From Mesorhizobium sp. Root102 (GTDB lineage Bacteria; Pseudomonadota; Alphaproteobacteria; Rhizobiales; Rhizobiaceae), in NCBI RefSeq assembly GCF_001425625.1, contig NZ_LMCP01000003.1, positions 124,001 through 188,000 of the forward strand: a stretch of DNA of 64,000 nt, read 5' to 3'. Below, one piece after another: positions 18,301 to 26,099 of this stretch. Positions within the stretch are counted from its first letter, which is position 1, and every line of letters begins with the position of its first letter. The notes below the pieces were generated by a model. That model did not search any database and had not been told where the DNA came from. It was given only the letters and a program-made list of their open reading frames with translations. A program made the position numbers and the translations under genes.

Positions 18301-19089
18301 ATGAAAGCACTCGCCATCGCCGCCACCGGCATGAATGCCCAGCAGACAAATCTGGAAGTCATCGCCAACAACATCGCCAACATCAACACCACCGGCTACA
18401 AGCGCGCTCGTGCTGAATTCTCCGACCTGCTCTATCAGGTCGACCGCACGCAGGGTGTGCCCAACCGCTCCAACGCCTCGCTGGTGCCGGAGGGCGTCTC
18501 GATCGGCCTCGGCGTCAAGACGACGGCCGTGCGCAACGTGCACACACAGGGTGAACTGACCAGCACCGGCAACAGTTTCGACCTGGCGCTCACCGGCAGA
18601 GGCTGGTTCCAGATCGAGGGTGCCGACGGCGGCACGCTCTACAGCCGCGCCGGCGCGCTCAACACCAACGCCACCGGCCAGTTGGTGACAGTCGACGGAG
18701 CCGCCGTCATTCCGGCAATCAACGTCCCCGTCGATGCCGTCGAGGTCATCGTCAACAAGACGGGGCAGGTCTTTGCCCGCATCGATGGCCAGACCGACCT
18801 GCAGAACCTCGGCCAGCTTCAGATCGCCAATTTCGCCAACGAGGCGGGCCTGGCACCGCTCGGCGACAATTTGTTCCAGGAAACCACGGCTTCGGGGCCG
18901 GCCAATGTCGGCGTCCCGGGCGATCCCGGCTTTGCCACCATCCAGCAGGGCTATCTCGAAGCCTCCAACGTCGACCCGGTCAAGGAAATCACCGAGCTGA
19001 TCTCGGCGCAGCGCGCCTATGAGATGAACTCCAAGGTCATCCAGGCCGCCGACGACATGGCCTCCGTCGTCTCCAAGAACATCAGGTAA
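18301..19089 (+). CDS. flgG: Distal rod protein FlgG
   Basis: FlgG forms the distal rod. The 262-residue length is typical. The N-terminal [36 protein letters not shown] and C-terminal [38 protein letters not shown] are diagnostic. A GAGG ribosome site precedes the ATG at 18301. flgA begins 3 bp after the stop. Confidence 0.97.
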   Translation: MKALAIAATGMNAQQTNLEVIANNIANINTTGYKRARAEFSDLLYQVDRTQGVPNRSNASLVPEGVSIGLGVKTTAVRNVHTQGELTSTGNSFDLALTGRGWFQIEGADGGTLYSRAGALNTNATGQLVTVDGAAVIPAINVPVDAVEVIVNKTGQVFARIDGQTDLQNLGQLQIANFANEAGLAPLGDNLFQETTASGPANVGVPGDPGFATIQQGYLEASNVDPVKEITELISAQRAYEMNSKVIQAADDMASVVSKNIR

Positions 19090-19092
19090 CGC

Positions 19093-19620
19093 ATGATGTC
19101 GACGCCCGGCCTCCTGTCCGCATTCCGCCGCACCGCGCTCGTCCTTGCGCTGGTGGCCGGCGGCATGCCGGCTTTTGCCCAGGAGTCGACAAACCAATCG
19201 GCCACCGAGATCGTCAGCAATCAACCTGTCGGCGACGTCGTGTTGATCCCCAACCGGGTGATCTATCCCGGCCAGACCATCGAACTCACAGCCCTGAAAC
19301 AGGTGACCCTCATCGCCGGCAAGCACAAGCCGGACGGAGTCGTCACACGGGCCGAGGAACTCGACGGCAAGGTCGCCAAGCGCACGCTGCTGCCCGGCCG
19401 CTACATCCCCTCCACCGCCATCCGCGAGGCCTGGCTGGTCGAACAGGGCGCCTCCGTGCAGGTCTTCTTCATCGCCGGCGGACTGACGATCTCGGCGACC
19501 GCCGTGACGCTGCAGCCAGGTGCCGCGGGCGACCTCGTCAAGGTTCGCAACATCGACAGCGGCAAGATCCTGTCCGGCGTCGTGATGGCGGATGGCACCA
19601 TCCAGGTCAGCGCCTCATGA
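19093..19620 (+). CDS. flgA: P-ring assembly chaperone FlgA
   Basis: FlgA is a periplasmic protein needed for P-ring assembly. The 175-residue precursor has a Sec signal peptide ending near GGMPAFA. The SAF-like region follows (VLIPNRVIYPGQTIE through AKRTLLPGRYIPSTAIREAW) and then the C-terminal domain. It is the short rhizobial form. Its stop overlaps the flgI start by four bases. Confidence 0.92.
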   Translation: MMSTPGLLSAFRRTALVLALVAGGMPAFAQESTNQSATEIVSNQPVGDVVLIPNRVIYPGQTIELTALKQVTLIAGKHKPDGVVTRAEELDGKVAKRTLLPGRYIPSTAIREAWLVEQGASVQVFFIAGGLTISATAVTLQPGAAGDLVKVRNIDSGKILSGVVMADGTIQVSAS

Positions 19621-20858
19621 TGCGCGGCCTTACCCTGATATTGGCAGCCGTGCTTGGCCTGCAGCCGGCACTGGCCGACGGCCTGACGCCGAAGGCCAAG
19701 CGCGAGCTCGCCGCCAAGAATGGCGGCGTCTACAACGATCCTGAATATGATCCGGCCACCACCAGCCGCATGTTCCGGGTTTCCACCGGGCCGAGTTCGC
19801 TGCCGCCGGGCCAGGTCGCCTCGCGCATCAAGGACATCGCCCAGCTGCAGAGTTCGCGCGACAACCAGCTCGTCGGCTACGGCCTGGTCATCGGCCTTGC
19901 CGGATCGGGCGACAGCCTGCGCAACTCGCCATTCACCGAACAGTCGATCCGCGCCATGCTCGAAAATCTCGGCATCGCCACCGAAGGCGGCAGCGCGCGC
20001 GCCAAGAATGTCGCCGCCGTCATCGTCACCGCCAACATGCCGCCCTACGTGCAGTCGGGCGCCCGCATCGACATCGACGTCTCCTCGATGGGCGACGCGA
20101 CCTCGCTTTCCGGCGGCACGCTGATCATGACGCCGCTGAAGGCGGCGGACGGCGAGATCTATGCCGTCGGCCAGGGCTCGGTCATCGTGTCCGGCTTCAC
20201 CGCCCAGGGGCAGGCCGAGCAACTGACGCAAGGCGTGCCGACCTCCGGACGCGTGCCGAACGGCGCGATCGTCGAGCGTGCCGTCCAGGCCGAGTTCGAC
20301 GATCAGGCGACGCTGACGCTGCAATTGCGCAACCCAGATTTCTCGACCGCGATCCGCATCGCGGACGCTATCAACGACTACACCAGCCAGCGTTTCGGCA
20401 TGCGGGTGGCGGCCGAGCGCGATTCCCGCACTGTGCAGATCAGAAGACCGAAGGGTGTTTCGGCGGCGCGCTTCTATGCCGAGATCGAGAACCTGGTGGT
20501 CGAATCCGACACGCCGGCCCGCGTCGTCATCGATGAGCGCACCGGCACCATCGTCATCGGCAATGATGTCAAGATCTCGCGGGTCGCCATCAGCCACGGC
20601 ACGCTCACCGTGCGCATCACCGAAGCACCGCGCGTCGTGCAGCCCGAGCCCTTCTCCAAGGGCGAGACCGCCGTAGAACCGTTCACCGCCATCGACGCCA
20701 GCCGGCCCGACGCCCGCGTTGCGGTGCTTGACGGACCCGATCTCCAGACCTTGGTTTCCGGCCTTAACCGTCTCGGCGTCAAGCCGGACGGCATCATTGC
20801 CATTCTGCAGGGCATCAAGTCGGCCGGCGCCCTGCAGGCCGACCTGGTTCTGCAATAG
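19617..20858 (+). CDS. flgI: Flagellar P-ring protein FlgI
   Basis: FlgI forms the periplasmic P ring. The family core is clear: RIKDIAQLQSSRDNQLVGYGLVIGLAGSGDSLRNSPFTEQS, VAAVIVTANMPPY, and the C-terminal segment GVKPDGIIAILQGIKSAGALQADL. The precursor has a signal peptide (LILAAVLGLQPALA). Unusually, about 45 residues separate the predicted cleavage site from the conserved RIKDIA start, whereas FlgI usually enters that motif within a few residues. Total length 413 compares with about 370 in most relatives. The frame shows no break, so the extension appears genuine. Confidence 0.94.
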   Translation: MMRGLTLILAAVLGLQPALADGLTPKAKRELAAKNGGVYNDPEYDPATTSRMFRVSTGPSSLPPGQVASRIKDIAQLQSSRDNQLVGYGLVIGLAGSGDSLRNSPFTEQSIRAMLENLGIATEGGSARAKNVAAVIVTANMPPYVQSGARIDIDVSSMGDATSLSGGTLIMTPLKAADGEIYAVGQGSVIVSGFTAQGQAEQLTQGVPTSGRVPNGAIVERAVQAEFDDQATLTLQLRNPDFSTAIRIADAINDYTSQRFGMRVAAERDSRTVQIRRPKGVSAARFYAEIENLVVESDTPARVVIDERTGTIVIGNDVKISRVAISHGTLTVRITEAPRVVQPEPFSKGETAVEPFTAIDASRPDARVAVLDGPDLQTLVSGLNRLGVKPDGIIAILQGIKSAGALQADLVLQ

Positions 20859-20867
20859 GCGACGCCG

Positions 20868-21446
20868 ATGATCTCCCTCTCACGCTACGAAAGACGCCGC
20901 CCCGCCGCAATCCTGCTCGCGACCGCCGTTCTCGCGGCACTGCCCTTTGCCGGCGATACCGCACGTGGTGAGGAGACGGTCCGCCAGGTCTTGCCGGGAG
21001 CACCGGTTGCAGCGGCGGCGCCGCAAACGGCGCGGGCAAAGGCACCCGACCAGACCGAGATCGAGCGCTTCTGCTCCAACATCGCCGACGCCGCCCGCGA
21101 TCGCCGTTATGCTTTGCAGGCGGCGGAACTGAAGCAGCTCCAGGCCGGCATTGACGAGCGCATGAAAGCTCTGGATGCAAAGAAAGCCGAGTACGAGACC
21201 TGGCTGAAGCGGCGCGAGGTTTTCCTGGCCAGGGCCGAAGACGGCGTCGTCCAGATCTATGCCGGCATGAAACCCGACGCCGCCGCCGAGCGGCTGGCCA
21301 TCGTCAACGCCGATCTGGCGGCGGCCATATTGATGAAGCTCGATTCACGCAAGGCGAGCGTCATCCTCAACGAAATGGACCAGAAGGCGGCGGCAACGCT
21401 CACCGGCATCATGGCCAGCGCAGCCCGAAGGGTAGATCCGTCATGA
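20868..21446 (+). CDS. motE: Motility protein MotE, chaperone for MotC
   Basis: MotE is a periplasmic chaperone that in Sinorhizobium stabilises MotC. The 192-residue precursor has a signal peptide, an alanine-rich linker, a coiled coil (YALQAAELKQLQAGIDERMKALDAKKAEYETWLKRRE) and the C-terminal MgtE-N-like repeat (MKPDAAAERLAIVNADLAAAILMKLDSRKASVILNEMDQKAAATLT). The position between flgI and flgH is the one known in rhizobia. It overlaps flgH by four bases. Confidence 0.9.
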   Translation: MISLSRYERRRPAAILLATAVLAALPFAGDTARGEETVRQVLPGAPVAAAAPQTARAKAPDQTEIERFCSNIADAARDRRYALQAAELKQLQAGIDERMKALDAKKAEYETWLKRREVFLARAEDGVVQIYAGMKPDAAAERLAIVNADLAAAILMKLDSRKASVILNEMDQKAAATLTGIMASAARRVDPS

Positions 21447-22153
21447 TCCGCAAGATGCTCCTCCTGTGCGCGGTTGCCGTGCTGTCCGGCTGCGGAACCA
21501 ACCTCAAGGAGGTCGGCAGGGATCCGGCTCTGTCGCCGGTCGGTTCCGGCATCGACGATGGTAGCACCGGCTCTCTCTATCGCTATCCGGAAACACCGCC
21601 GGCACCGCCCAGGAAATTCTCGCTGTGGGATGACCGCCAGAGCCGGCTGTTCACCGACCCGCGGGCGCTGTCCCAGGGCGACATCCTGACCGTCAAGATC
21701 AAGATCAACGACCGGGCCAACTTCAAGAACCAGAACGACAGGAGCCGCACCGCCAACCGCAAGCTCGGTTTCGATATCAGCGCGGAATGGGACAAGGTTG
21801 GCAGCACCGCCGGCAAGGGTGCTGGCGCTCTCAACTCCACCACGGACACGACGGCCGACGGCGAGATCAAGCGATCGGAAAACCTGGAGCTCAATGTCGC
21901 CGCCATCGTCATCGATGTTCTGCCTAACGGCAATTTGATGATCAAGGGATCGCAAGAGGTGCGCGTCAACGCCGAACTCAGGGTGCTGACCATTGCCGGC
22001 ATCGTGCGGCCGGCCGACATCGGCGCCGAGAACACCATTCCCTACGAACGCATCGCCGAGGCGCGCATCTCCTATGGCGGACGCGGCCGCATCACCGAGG
22101 TCCAGCAACCTGCCTACGGCCAGCAGATTCTCGACCAGGTTCTTCCGTTCTAG
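21443..22153 (+). CDS. flgH: Flagellar L-ring lipoprotein FlgH
   Basis: FlgH forms the outer-membrane L ring. The 236-residue precursor has a lipoprotein signal with lipobox LSGC (cysteine near residue 18). Conserved segments are LFTDPRALSQGDILTVKIKINDRANFKNQ and the C-terminal VRPADIGAENTIPYERIAEARISYGGRG. A GGAGGT-like site within the end of motE supports the start. fliL follows after 19 bp. Confidence 0.96.
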   Translation: MIRKMLLLCAVAVLSGCGTNLKEVGRDPALSPVGSGIDDGSTGSLYRYPETPPAPPRKFSLWDDRQSRLFTDPRALSQGDILTVKIKINDRANFKNQNDRSRTANRKLGFDISAEWDKVGSTAGKGAGALNSTTDTTADGEIKRSENLELNVAAIVIDVLPNGNLMIKGSQEVRVNAELRVLTIAGIVRPADIGAENTIPYERIAEARISYGGRGRITEVQQPAYGQQILDQVLPF

Positions 22154-22172
22154 GATTGGGGAACACCGCACC

Positions 22173-22667
22173 GTGGCAAATGTCGAACAGGGTCAGCCGC
22201 GCAAGGGTCCCTCCCTTGCCATCCAGGCCGCCATGCTGCTGGTCGTGACGGCCGCCGCCATCGGCATGGGCTGGATGTCCGGCGGCTATCTCAAGGGCGT
22301 CGATGCCCCTGCGTCGGTACCGGTGGCGCCTGAGAACGAAGGCAAGGTCGAGCAGTCGGCTGCGGCCGAACAGCCGGGCGTGGGGCCGACGCTCGTCGTG
22401 CTGGCGCCAATCACCACCAACATCGCTTCGCCTGCCGATACCTGGATCAGGATGGAGGTGTCCGTGGTCTATGACGGACCGCAGCTACAGGCAATGTCGG
22501 ATGACATCCACCAGGACCTTCTGGCGCTGGTGCGCACCTTGAAGATGCATCAGATCGAAGGCGCCAGCGGCTACCAGCACCTGAAGGCCGATCTCGAGGA
22601 GCGCGCCGCGATCCGCAGCCAGGGTCACGCCAAACAGATCCTCATCAGGACATTGCTGCTCGAATGA
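22173..22667 (+). CDS. fliL: Flagellar stator-associated protein FliL
   Basis: FliL is a single-pass inner-membrane protein surrounding the stator. The GTG at 22173 gives 164 residues starting VANVEQGQPRKG. The frame is open 60 codons further upstream, but that part lies within flgH and is not protein-like. One membrane helix (about residues 14-36) is followed by a linker and the FliL domain (LVVLAPITTNIASPADTWIRMEVSVVYDG, ending ILIRTLLLE). The stop overlaps the fliP start. Confidence 0.92.
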   Translation: MANVEQGQPRKGPSLAIQAAMLLVVTAAAIGMGWMSGGYLKGVDAPASVPVAPENEGKVEQSAAAEQPGVGPTLVVLAPITTNIASPADTWIRMEVSVVYDGPQLQAMSDDIHQDLLALVRTLKMHQIEGASGYQHLKADLEERAAIRSQGHAKQILIRTLLLE

Positions 22668-23395
22668 GAAAATTCCTTCTCGCCACGGCGATGATCGCGG
22701 CCGCCACGTCGGTCGCGGCGGCGCAGCAGCTTGATCTCGGCGGCATCGGCAAGGCCGACGGCACCACCGTCGGCTACATCATCCAGATGTTCGGCCTGCT
22801 GACCGTGCTGTCGGTGGCGCCGGGCCTGCTGATCATGGTGACGAGCTTCACCCGCTTCGTCATCGCCTTCTCGATCCTGCGTGCCGGCATCGGCCTGCAG
22901 TCGACGCCGGCAAACCTCATTCTCATTTCGCTGTCGCTGTTCATGACCTTCTATGTCATGGCGCCGACTTTCGACCAAGCCTGGAACACCGGCGTCAAGC
23001 CGCTGATGGACAACCAGATCACCCAGACCGAAGCCTTCGACAAGATTTCGGATCCGTTCCGTACCTTCATGCTGCGCAATGTGCGCGACAAGGACTTCGA
23101 CCTCTTCGCCGATCTCGCCCGCGAGCGCGGCCAGACTGTTTCGCGCGACACCGTCGACCTGCGCATCCTGGTACCCGCCTTCATGATCTCGGAAATCCGG
23201 CGCGGCTTCGAGATCGGCTTCCTGATCGTGCTGCCCTTCCTGGTCATCGACCTGATCGTCGCCACCATCACCATGGCGATGGGCATGATGATGCTGCCGC
23301 CGACGGTGGTGTCGCTGCCGTTCAAGATCCTGTTCTTCGTCCTGATCGACGGCTGGAATCTGCTTGTCGGCAGCCTGGTGCGCTCCTTCAATTGA
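22664..23395 (+). CDS. fliP: Flagellar export gate protein FliP
   Basis: FliP is a core subunit of the FliPQR export gate. The 243-residue precursor has a signal peptide (ATSVAAAQ), then the conserved helices: LTVLSVAPGLLIMVTSFTRFVIAFSILR, the loop with LFMTFYVMAPTF, and PAFMISEIRRGFEIGFLIVLPFLVIDLIVA. All family landmarks are present. fliQ and fliR are encoded far to the right. No fliO is seen upstream. Confidence 0.97.
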   Translation: MRKFLLATAMIAAATSVAAAQQLDLGGIGKADGTTVGYIIQMFGLLTVLSVAPGLLIMVTSFTRFVIAFSILRAGIGLQSTPANLILISLSLFMTFYVMAPTFDQAWNTGVKPLMDNQITQTEAFDKISDPFRTFMLRNVRDKDFDLFADLARERGQTVSRDTVDLRILVPAFMISEIRRGFEIGFLIVLPFLVIDLIVATITMAMGMMMLPPTVVSLPFKILFFVLIDGWNLLVGSLVRSFN

Positions 23396-23572
23396 CCGCT
23401 GGCGGCTGATCCCTGGTAACTGGTCGCGGCCGTGCCGCACAGGTACAGAATTTCAAGCAAAATATTTTCGATTAACCGTCCGGTTTAGCCCTTTGGTAGG
23501 GACTTGCCCGCATATTCGCTCGCAGATGGCGGGTGATCGATTTCAGAGATCATTGGCATGATGCCGCACCGT

Positions 23573-23593
23573 CATACCGGGAGGCCCGGTATG
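23573..23593 (+). promoter_or_regulatory. Perfect hairpin in the flagellin 5' leader
   Basis: CATACCGGG (23573-23581) and CCCGGTATG (23585-23593) pair over 9 bp with a 3-base loop, 37 bases before the flagellin ATG. In Caulobacter FlbT acts on the flagellin mRNA leader, and flbT is present in this window. A role as FlbT target or mRNA stabiliser is therefore plausible but inferred. Confidence 0.45.
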
Positions 23594-23630
23594 TCAAGAA
23601 AACACCTGTAAAACCAAGGTACGAGTACCC

Positions 23631-24632
23631 ATGTCCAGCATCATGACGAACTCCGCCGCGCTGACGGCTCTGCAGAGCCTTAACGCCACCAGCAAATCCC
23701 TCCAGGACACCCAGGCCCGCATCTCGACCGGCTACCGCGTCTCGCAGGCCTCGGACAACGCCGCTTACTGGTCGATCGCCACCACGATGCGCTCCGACAA
23801 CCAGGCAATGTCCACCGTTTCGGACGCACTCGGCCTCGGCGCCTCGAAAGTCGACACCGCCTACACCGGCATGAACAGCGCGATCTCCACCATCAACCAG
23901 ATCAAGGCCAAGCTGCTGGCTTCCTACGGCCAGACGGATGCCTCGAAGGAAAAGACCCAGACAGAAATCACCGCTCTTCAGGCGCAGATGAAGTCCTACG
24001 CCGACGGCGCCACCTTCTCCGGCACCAACATGCTGTCCGTAGACAGCGGCGCAACAGCCACGACGGCGGCCGATGTGAAGATCCTTTCGGCGTTCAACCG
24101 TGACGCGGCCGGCGCATCTTCGATCTCGACCATCGACGTCAAGGTGGAAAGCATCAAGCTGTATGAAGCTGGCACCACCGCGGGCCTCGCGAAGGGCATC
24201 CTTGACACGTACCGCCTCGGCACCGACGGCAGTACGGTCGCCGCGGTCTCCGGCACCCAGACAGCCCTGGGCGCGGCTGCACTGGCCACCGACACCTATT
24301 CGGCCGCCTCGCTTTCCATCTTCTCGGGTGGCACGGCTGCCAGCGATACGCAGATCAAGCAGATGCTGACCGTCATCGACTCCGCGCTCGCCGACATGAC
24401 CAACTCGGCCACCACGCTCGGCGCCGCCAAGAGCAGTATCGACCTGCAGAAGACCTTCACCTCGGACCTGATGGACTCCATCGATCGCGGTGTCGGTCAG
24501 CTCGTCGATGCCGACATGAACAAGGAATCGACCCGTCTCCAGGCTCTGCAGGTCCAGCAGCAGCTCGGCGTCCAGGCTCTGTCGATCGCCAACGGTTCCT
24601 CGCAGTCGATCCTGTCGCTCTTCCGCGGCTAA
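23631..24632 (+). CDS. Flagellin (first of two)
   Basis: This is the filament subunit, 333 residues, without signal peptide because it is exported by the type III system. The N-terminal D0/D1 region (SIMTNSAALTALQSLNATSKSLQDTQARISTGYRVSQASDNAAYWSIATTMRSDN) and the C-terminal region (ESTRLQALQVQQQLGVQALSIANGSSQSILSLFRG) are canonical, with the shortened variable middle typical of rhizobial flagellins. ATG at 23631 follows a 235-bp gap with its own promoter region. A strong terminator lies 31 bp after the stop. It closely resembles the next gene at both ends. Confidence 0.96.
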   Translation: MSSIMTNSAALTALQSLNATSKSLQDTQARISTGYRVSQASDNAAYWSIATTMRSDNQAMSTVSDALGLGASKVDTAYTGMNSAISTINQIKAKLLASYGQTDASKEKTQTEITALQAQMKSYADGATFSGTNMLSVDSGATATTAADVKILSAFNRDAAGASSISTIDVKVESIKLYEAGTTAGLAKGILDTYRLGTDGSTVAAVSGTQTALGAAALATDTYSAASLSIFSGGTAASDTQIKQMLTVIDSALADMTNSATTLGAAKSSIDLQKTFTSDLMDSIDRGVGQLVDADMNKESTRLQALQVQQQLGVQALSIANGSSQSILSLFRG

Positions 24633-24662
24633 TCGCCTCCGCTCCACCACAATTCGCACTAA

Positions 24663-24695
24663 AAATCGGGCCGCGCCAAAAGCGCGGCCCGATTT
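24663..24695 (+). terminator. Intrinsic terminator of the first flagellin gene
   Basis: AAATCGGGCCGCGC (24663-24676) and GCGCGGCCCGATTT (24682-24695) form a perfect 14-bp stem with loop CAAAA, followed by GCGTTTTGC. The A and T ends make it bidirectional in shape. The core recurs after the second flagellin gene. Confidence 0.9.
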
Positions 24696-24760
24696 GCGTT
24701 TTGCTCCAGCCCCGCGCAACCCTCGGTCCTTAACTCTCGAAAGCCAGCGTTTAACAGGCT

Positions 24761-24790
24761 GTTAACCATGGCGCGCTAATTATGGTTAAC
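24761..24790. promoter_or_regulatory. Inverted repeat upstream of the second flagellin gene
   Basis: GTTAACCAT (24761-24769) and ATGGTTAAC (24782-24790) form a perfect 9-12-9 inverted repeat in an AT-rich part of the intergenic region, 110-140 bp before the start codon. A further TTAAC at 24751 lies one turn upstream. The spacing of about two helical turns between half-site centres suits a dimeric regulator such as Rem, which is inference. Confidence 0.45.
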
Positions 24791-24899
24791 CAATAGCTTA
24801 CAACCGTTGGCGAATCGGCCCTACCGGCACGATGCCACCCGTTGAACAGGCCTATCCGGCATGTCTGAGCATGTCGGCTTTTGAGAAGGAGCGACTTTC

Positions 24900-25964
24900 T
24901 TGGCGAGCATCATGACAAACGCTGCGGCGTTGACCGCACTTCAAAGCCTCAGCGCCACCAACAAGTCACTCGAACAGACGCAGGCTCGCATTTCGACCGG
25001 CTACCGGGTCTCGCAGGCCTCGGACAACGCCGCCTACTGGTCGATCGCCACCACGATGCGCTCGGACAATTCGGCCCTGTCGACGGTGCAAGACGCACTC
25101 GGCCTCGGCGCCTCCAAAGTCGACACCGCCTACACCGGCATGAACAATGTGCTGACGACGATTGGCCAGATCAAGACCAAGCTGCTTTCGACCGTCGGCC
25201 AGACGGACGCAGCCAAGGCAAAAACCCAGACCGAGATCAAGGCGCTTCAGGCGCAGATGAAGTCCTTTGCCGACGCGGCCACCTTCTCGGGCTCGAATTT
25301 CCTTGCGGTGACCTCCAAGCAGGTTGCCGCGGCCAATGACGGCGCCCAGCCCGACTCCCAGATCGTGTCCTCATTCAATCGTTCCTCATCCGGCGCCATT
25401 TCGATTGGAACGATCGATATCGATGTCGAAGGCACCAAGCTTTTCGACTATGGCCTTGCCACAGACGTCAAGAACTACGGCACCCTCGATCGCCAGACCT
25501 CGATCTATTCCACGGGGGCCGCTCAGACCCTGTATGACACCGCCTATAGTGCCGCGATCGCCGGCGGAGGAACGGACATCGCCGCGAACGCCGCCGGCCA
25601 GTTGGCGGCGGGAGCGGTCGCCAAGGTCGACAATATTTCCGCCTACAACCTCGACATCACGGCAGCCGGGGTAACCGACGATATCATCACCCAGATGGTG
25701 ACCAGGATCGACAAGGTCATGGCTCAGCTGACCGATTCCGCCACCATCCTCGGCTCGGCCAAGAGCAGCATCGACCTGCAGAAGACTTTCACCCAGAGCT
25801 TGATGGACTCCATCGACCGCGGCGTCGGCCAGCTCGTCGATGCCGACATGAACAAGGAATCGACCCGCCTGCAGGCGCTGCAGGTGCAGCAGCAGCTCGG
25901 CATCCAGTCGCTGTCGATCGCCAACAGCGCCTCGCAGTCTATCCTGTCGCTGTTCAAGAACTAA
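24900..25964 (+). CDS. Flagellin (second of two), TTG start
   Basis: This filament subunit has 354 residues. The TTG at 24900 aligns exactly with the ATG of the preceding flagellin (ASIMTNAAALTALQSL versus SSIMTNSAALTALQSL) and is preceded by GAAGGAG, so TTG is the true start. Terminal regions are nearly identical to the first copy (STGYRVSQASDNAAYWSIATTMRSDN and ESTRLQALQVQQQLGIQ). The central variable part is longer and different, including ALATDVKNYG-like and GGGTDIAANAAGQL segments. The pair arose by tandem duplication. Confidence 0.95.
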   Translation: MASIMTNAAALTALQSLSATNKSLEQTQARISTGYRVSQASDNAAYWSIATTMRSDNSALSTVQDALGLGASKVDTAYTGMNNVLTTIGQIKTKLLSTVGQTDAAKAKTQTEIKALQAQMKSFADAATFSGSNFLAVTSKQVAAANDGAQPDSQIVSSFNRSSSGAISIGTIDIDVEGTKLFDYGLATDVKNYGTLDRQTSIYSTGAAQTLYDTAYSAAIAGGGTDIAANAAGQLAAGAVAKVDNISAYNLDITAAGVTDDIITQMVTRIDKVMAQLTDSATILGSAKSSIDLQKTFTQSLMDSIDRGVGQLVDADMNKESTRLQALQVQQQLGIQSLSIANSASQSILSLFKN

Positions 25965-26006
25965 TCGCGGGCGCCACCAGCGCCCTGCTTTTCGCACTCC
26001 GATTGA

Positions 26007-26031
26007 CGGGCCGCGCCGCAAGCGCGGCCCG
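26007..26031 (+). terminator. Intrinsic terminator of the second flagellin gene
   Basis: CGGGCCGCGC (26007-26016) and GCGCGGCCCG (26022-26031) form a 10-bp stem with loop CGCAA, followed by ATTTCATTTT. The stem core and the following ATTT match the terminator of the first flagellin gene. Confidence 0.88.
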
Positions 26032-26099
26032 ATTTCATTTTCGCACAAGCTTCGAGGACTAGTGTTCCGGCGGACAATCATCCTGGGAGTCGTCGAACC

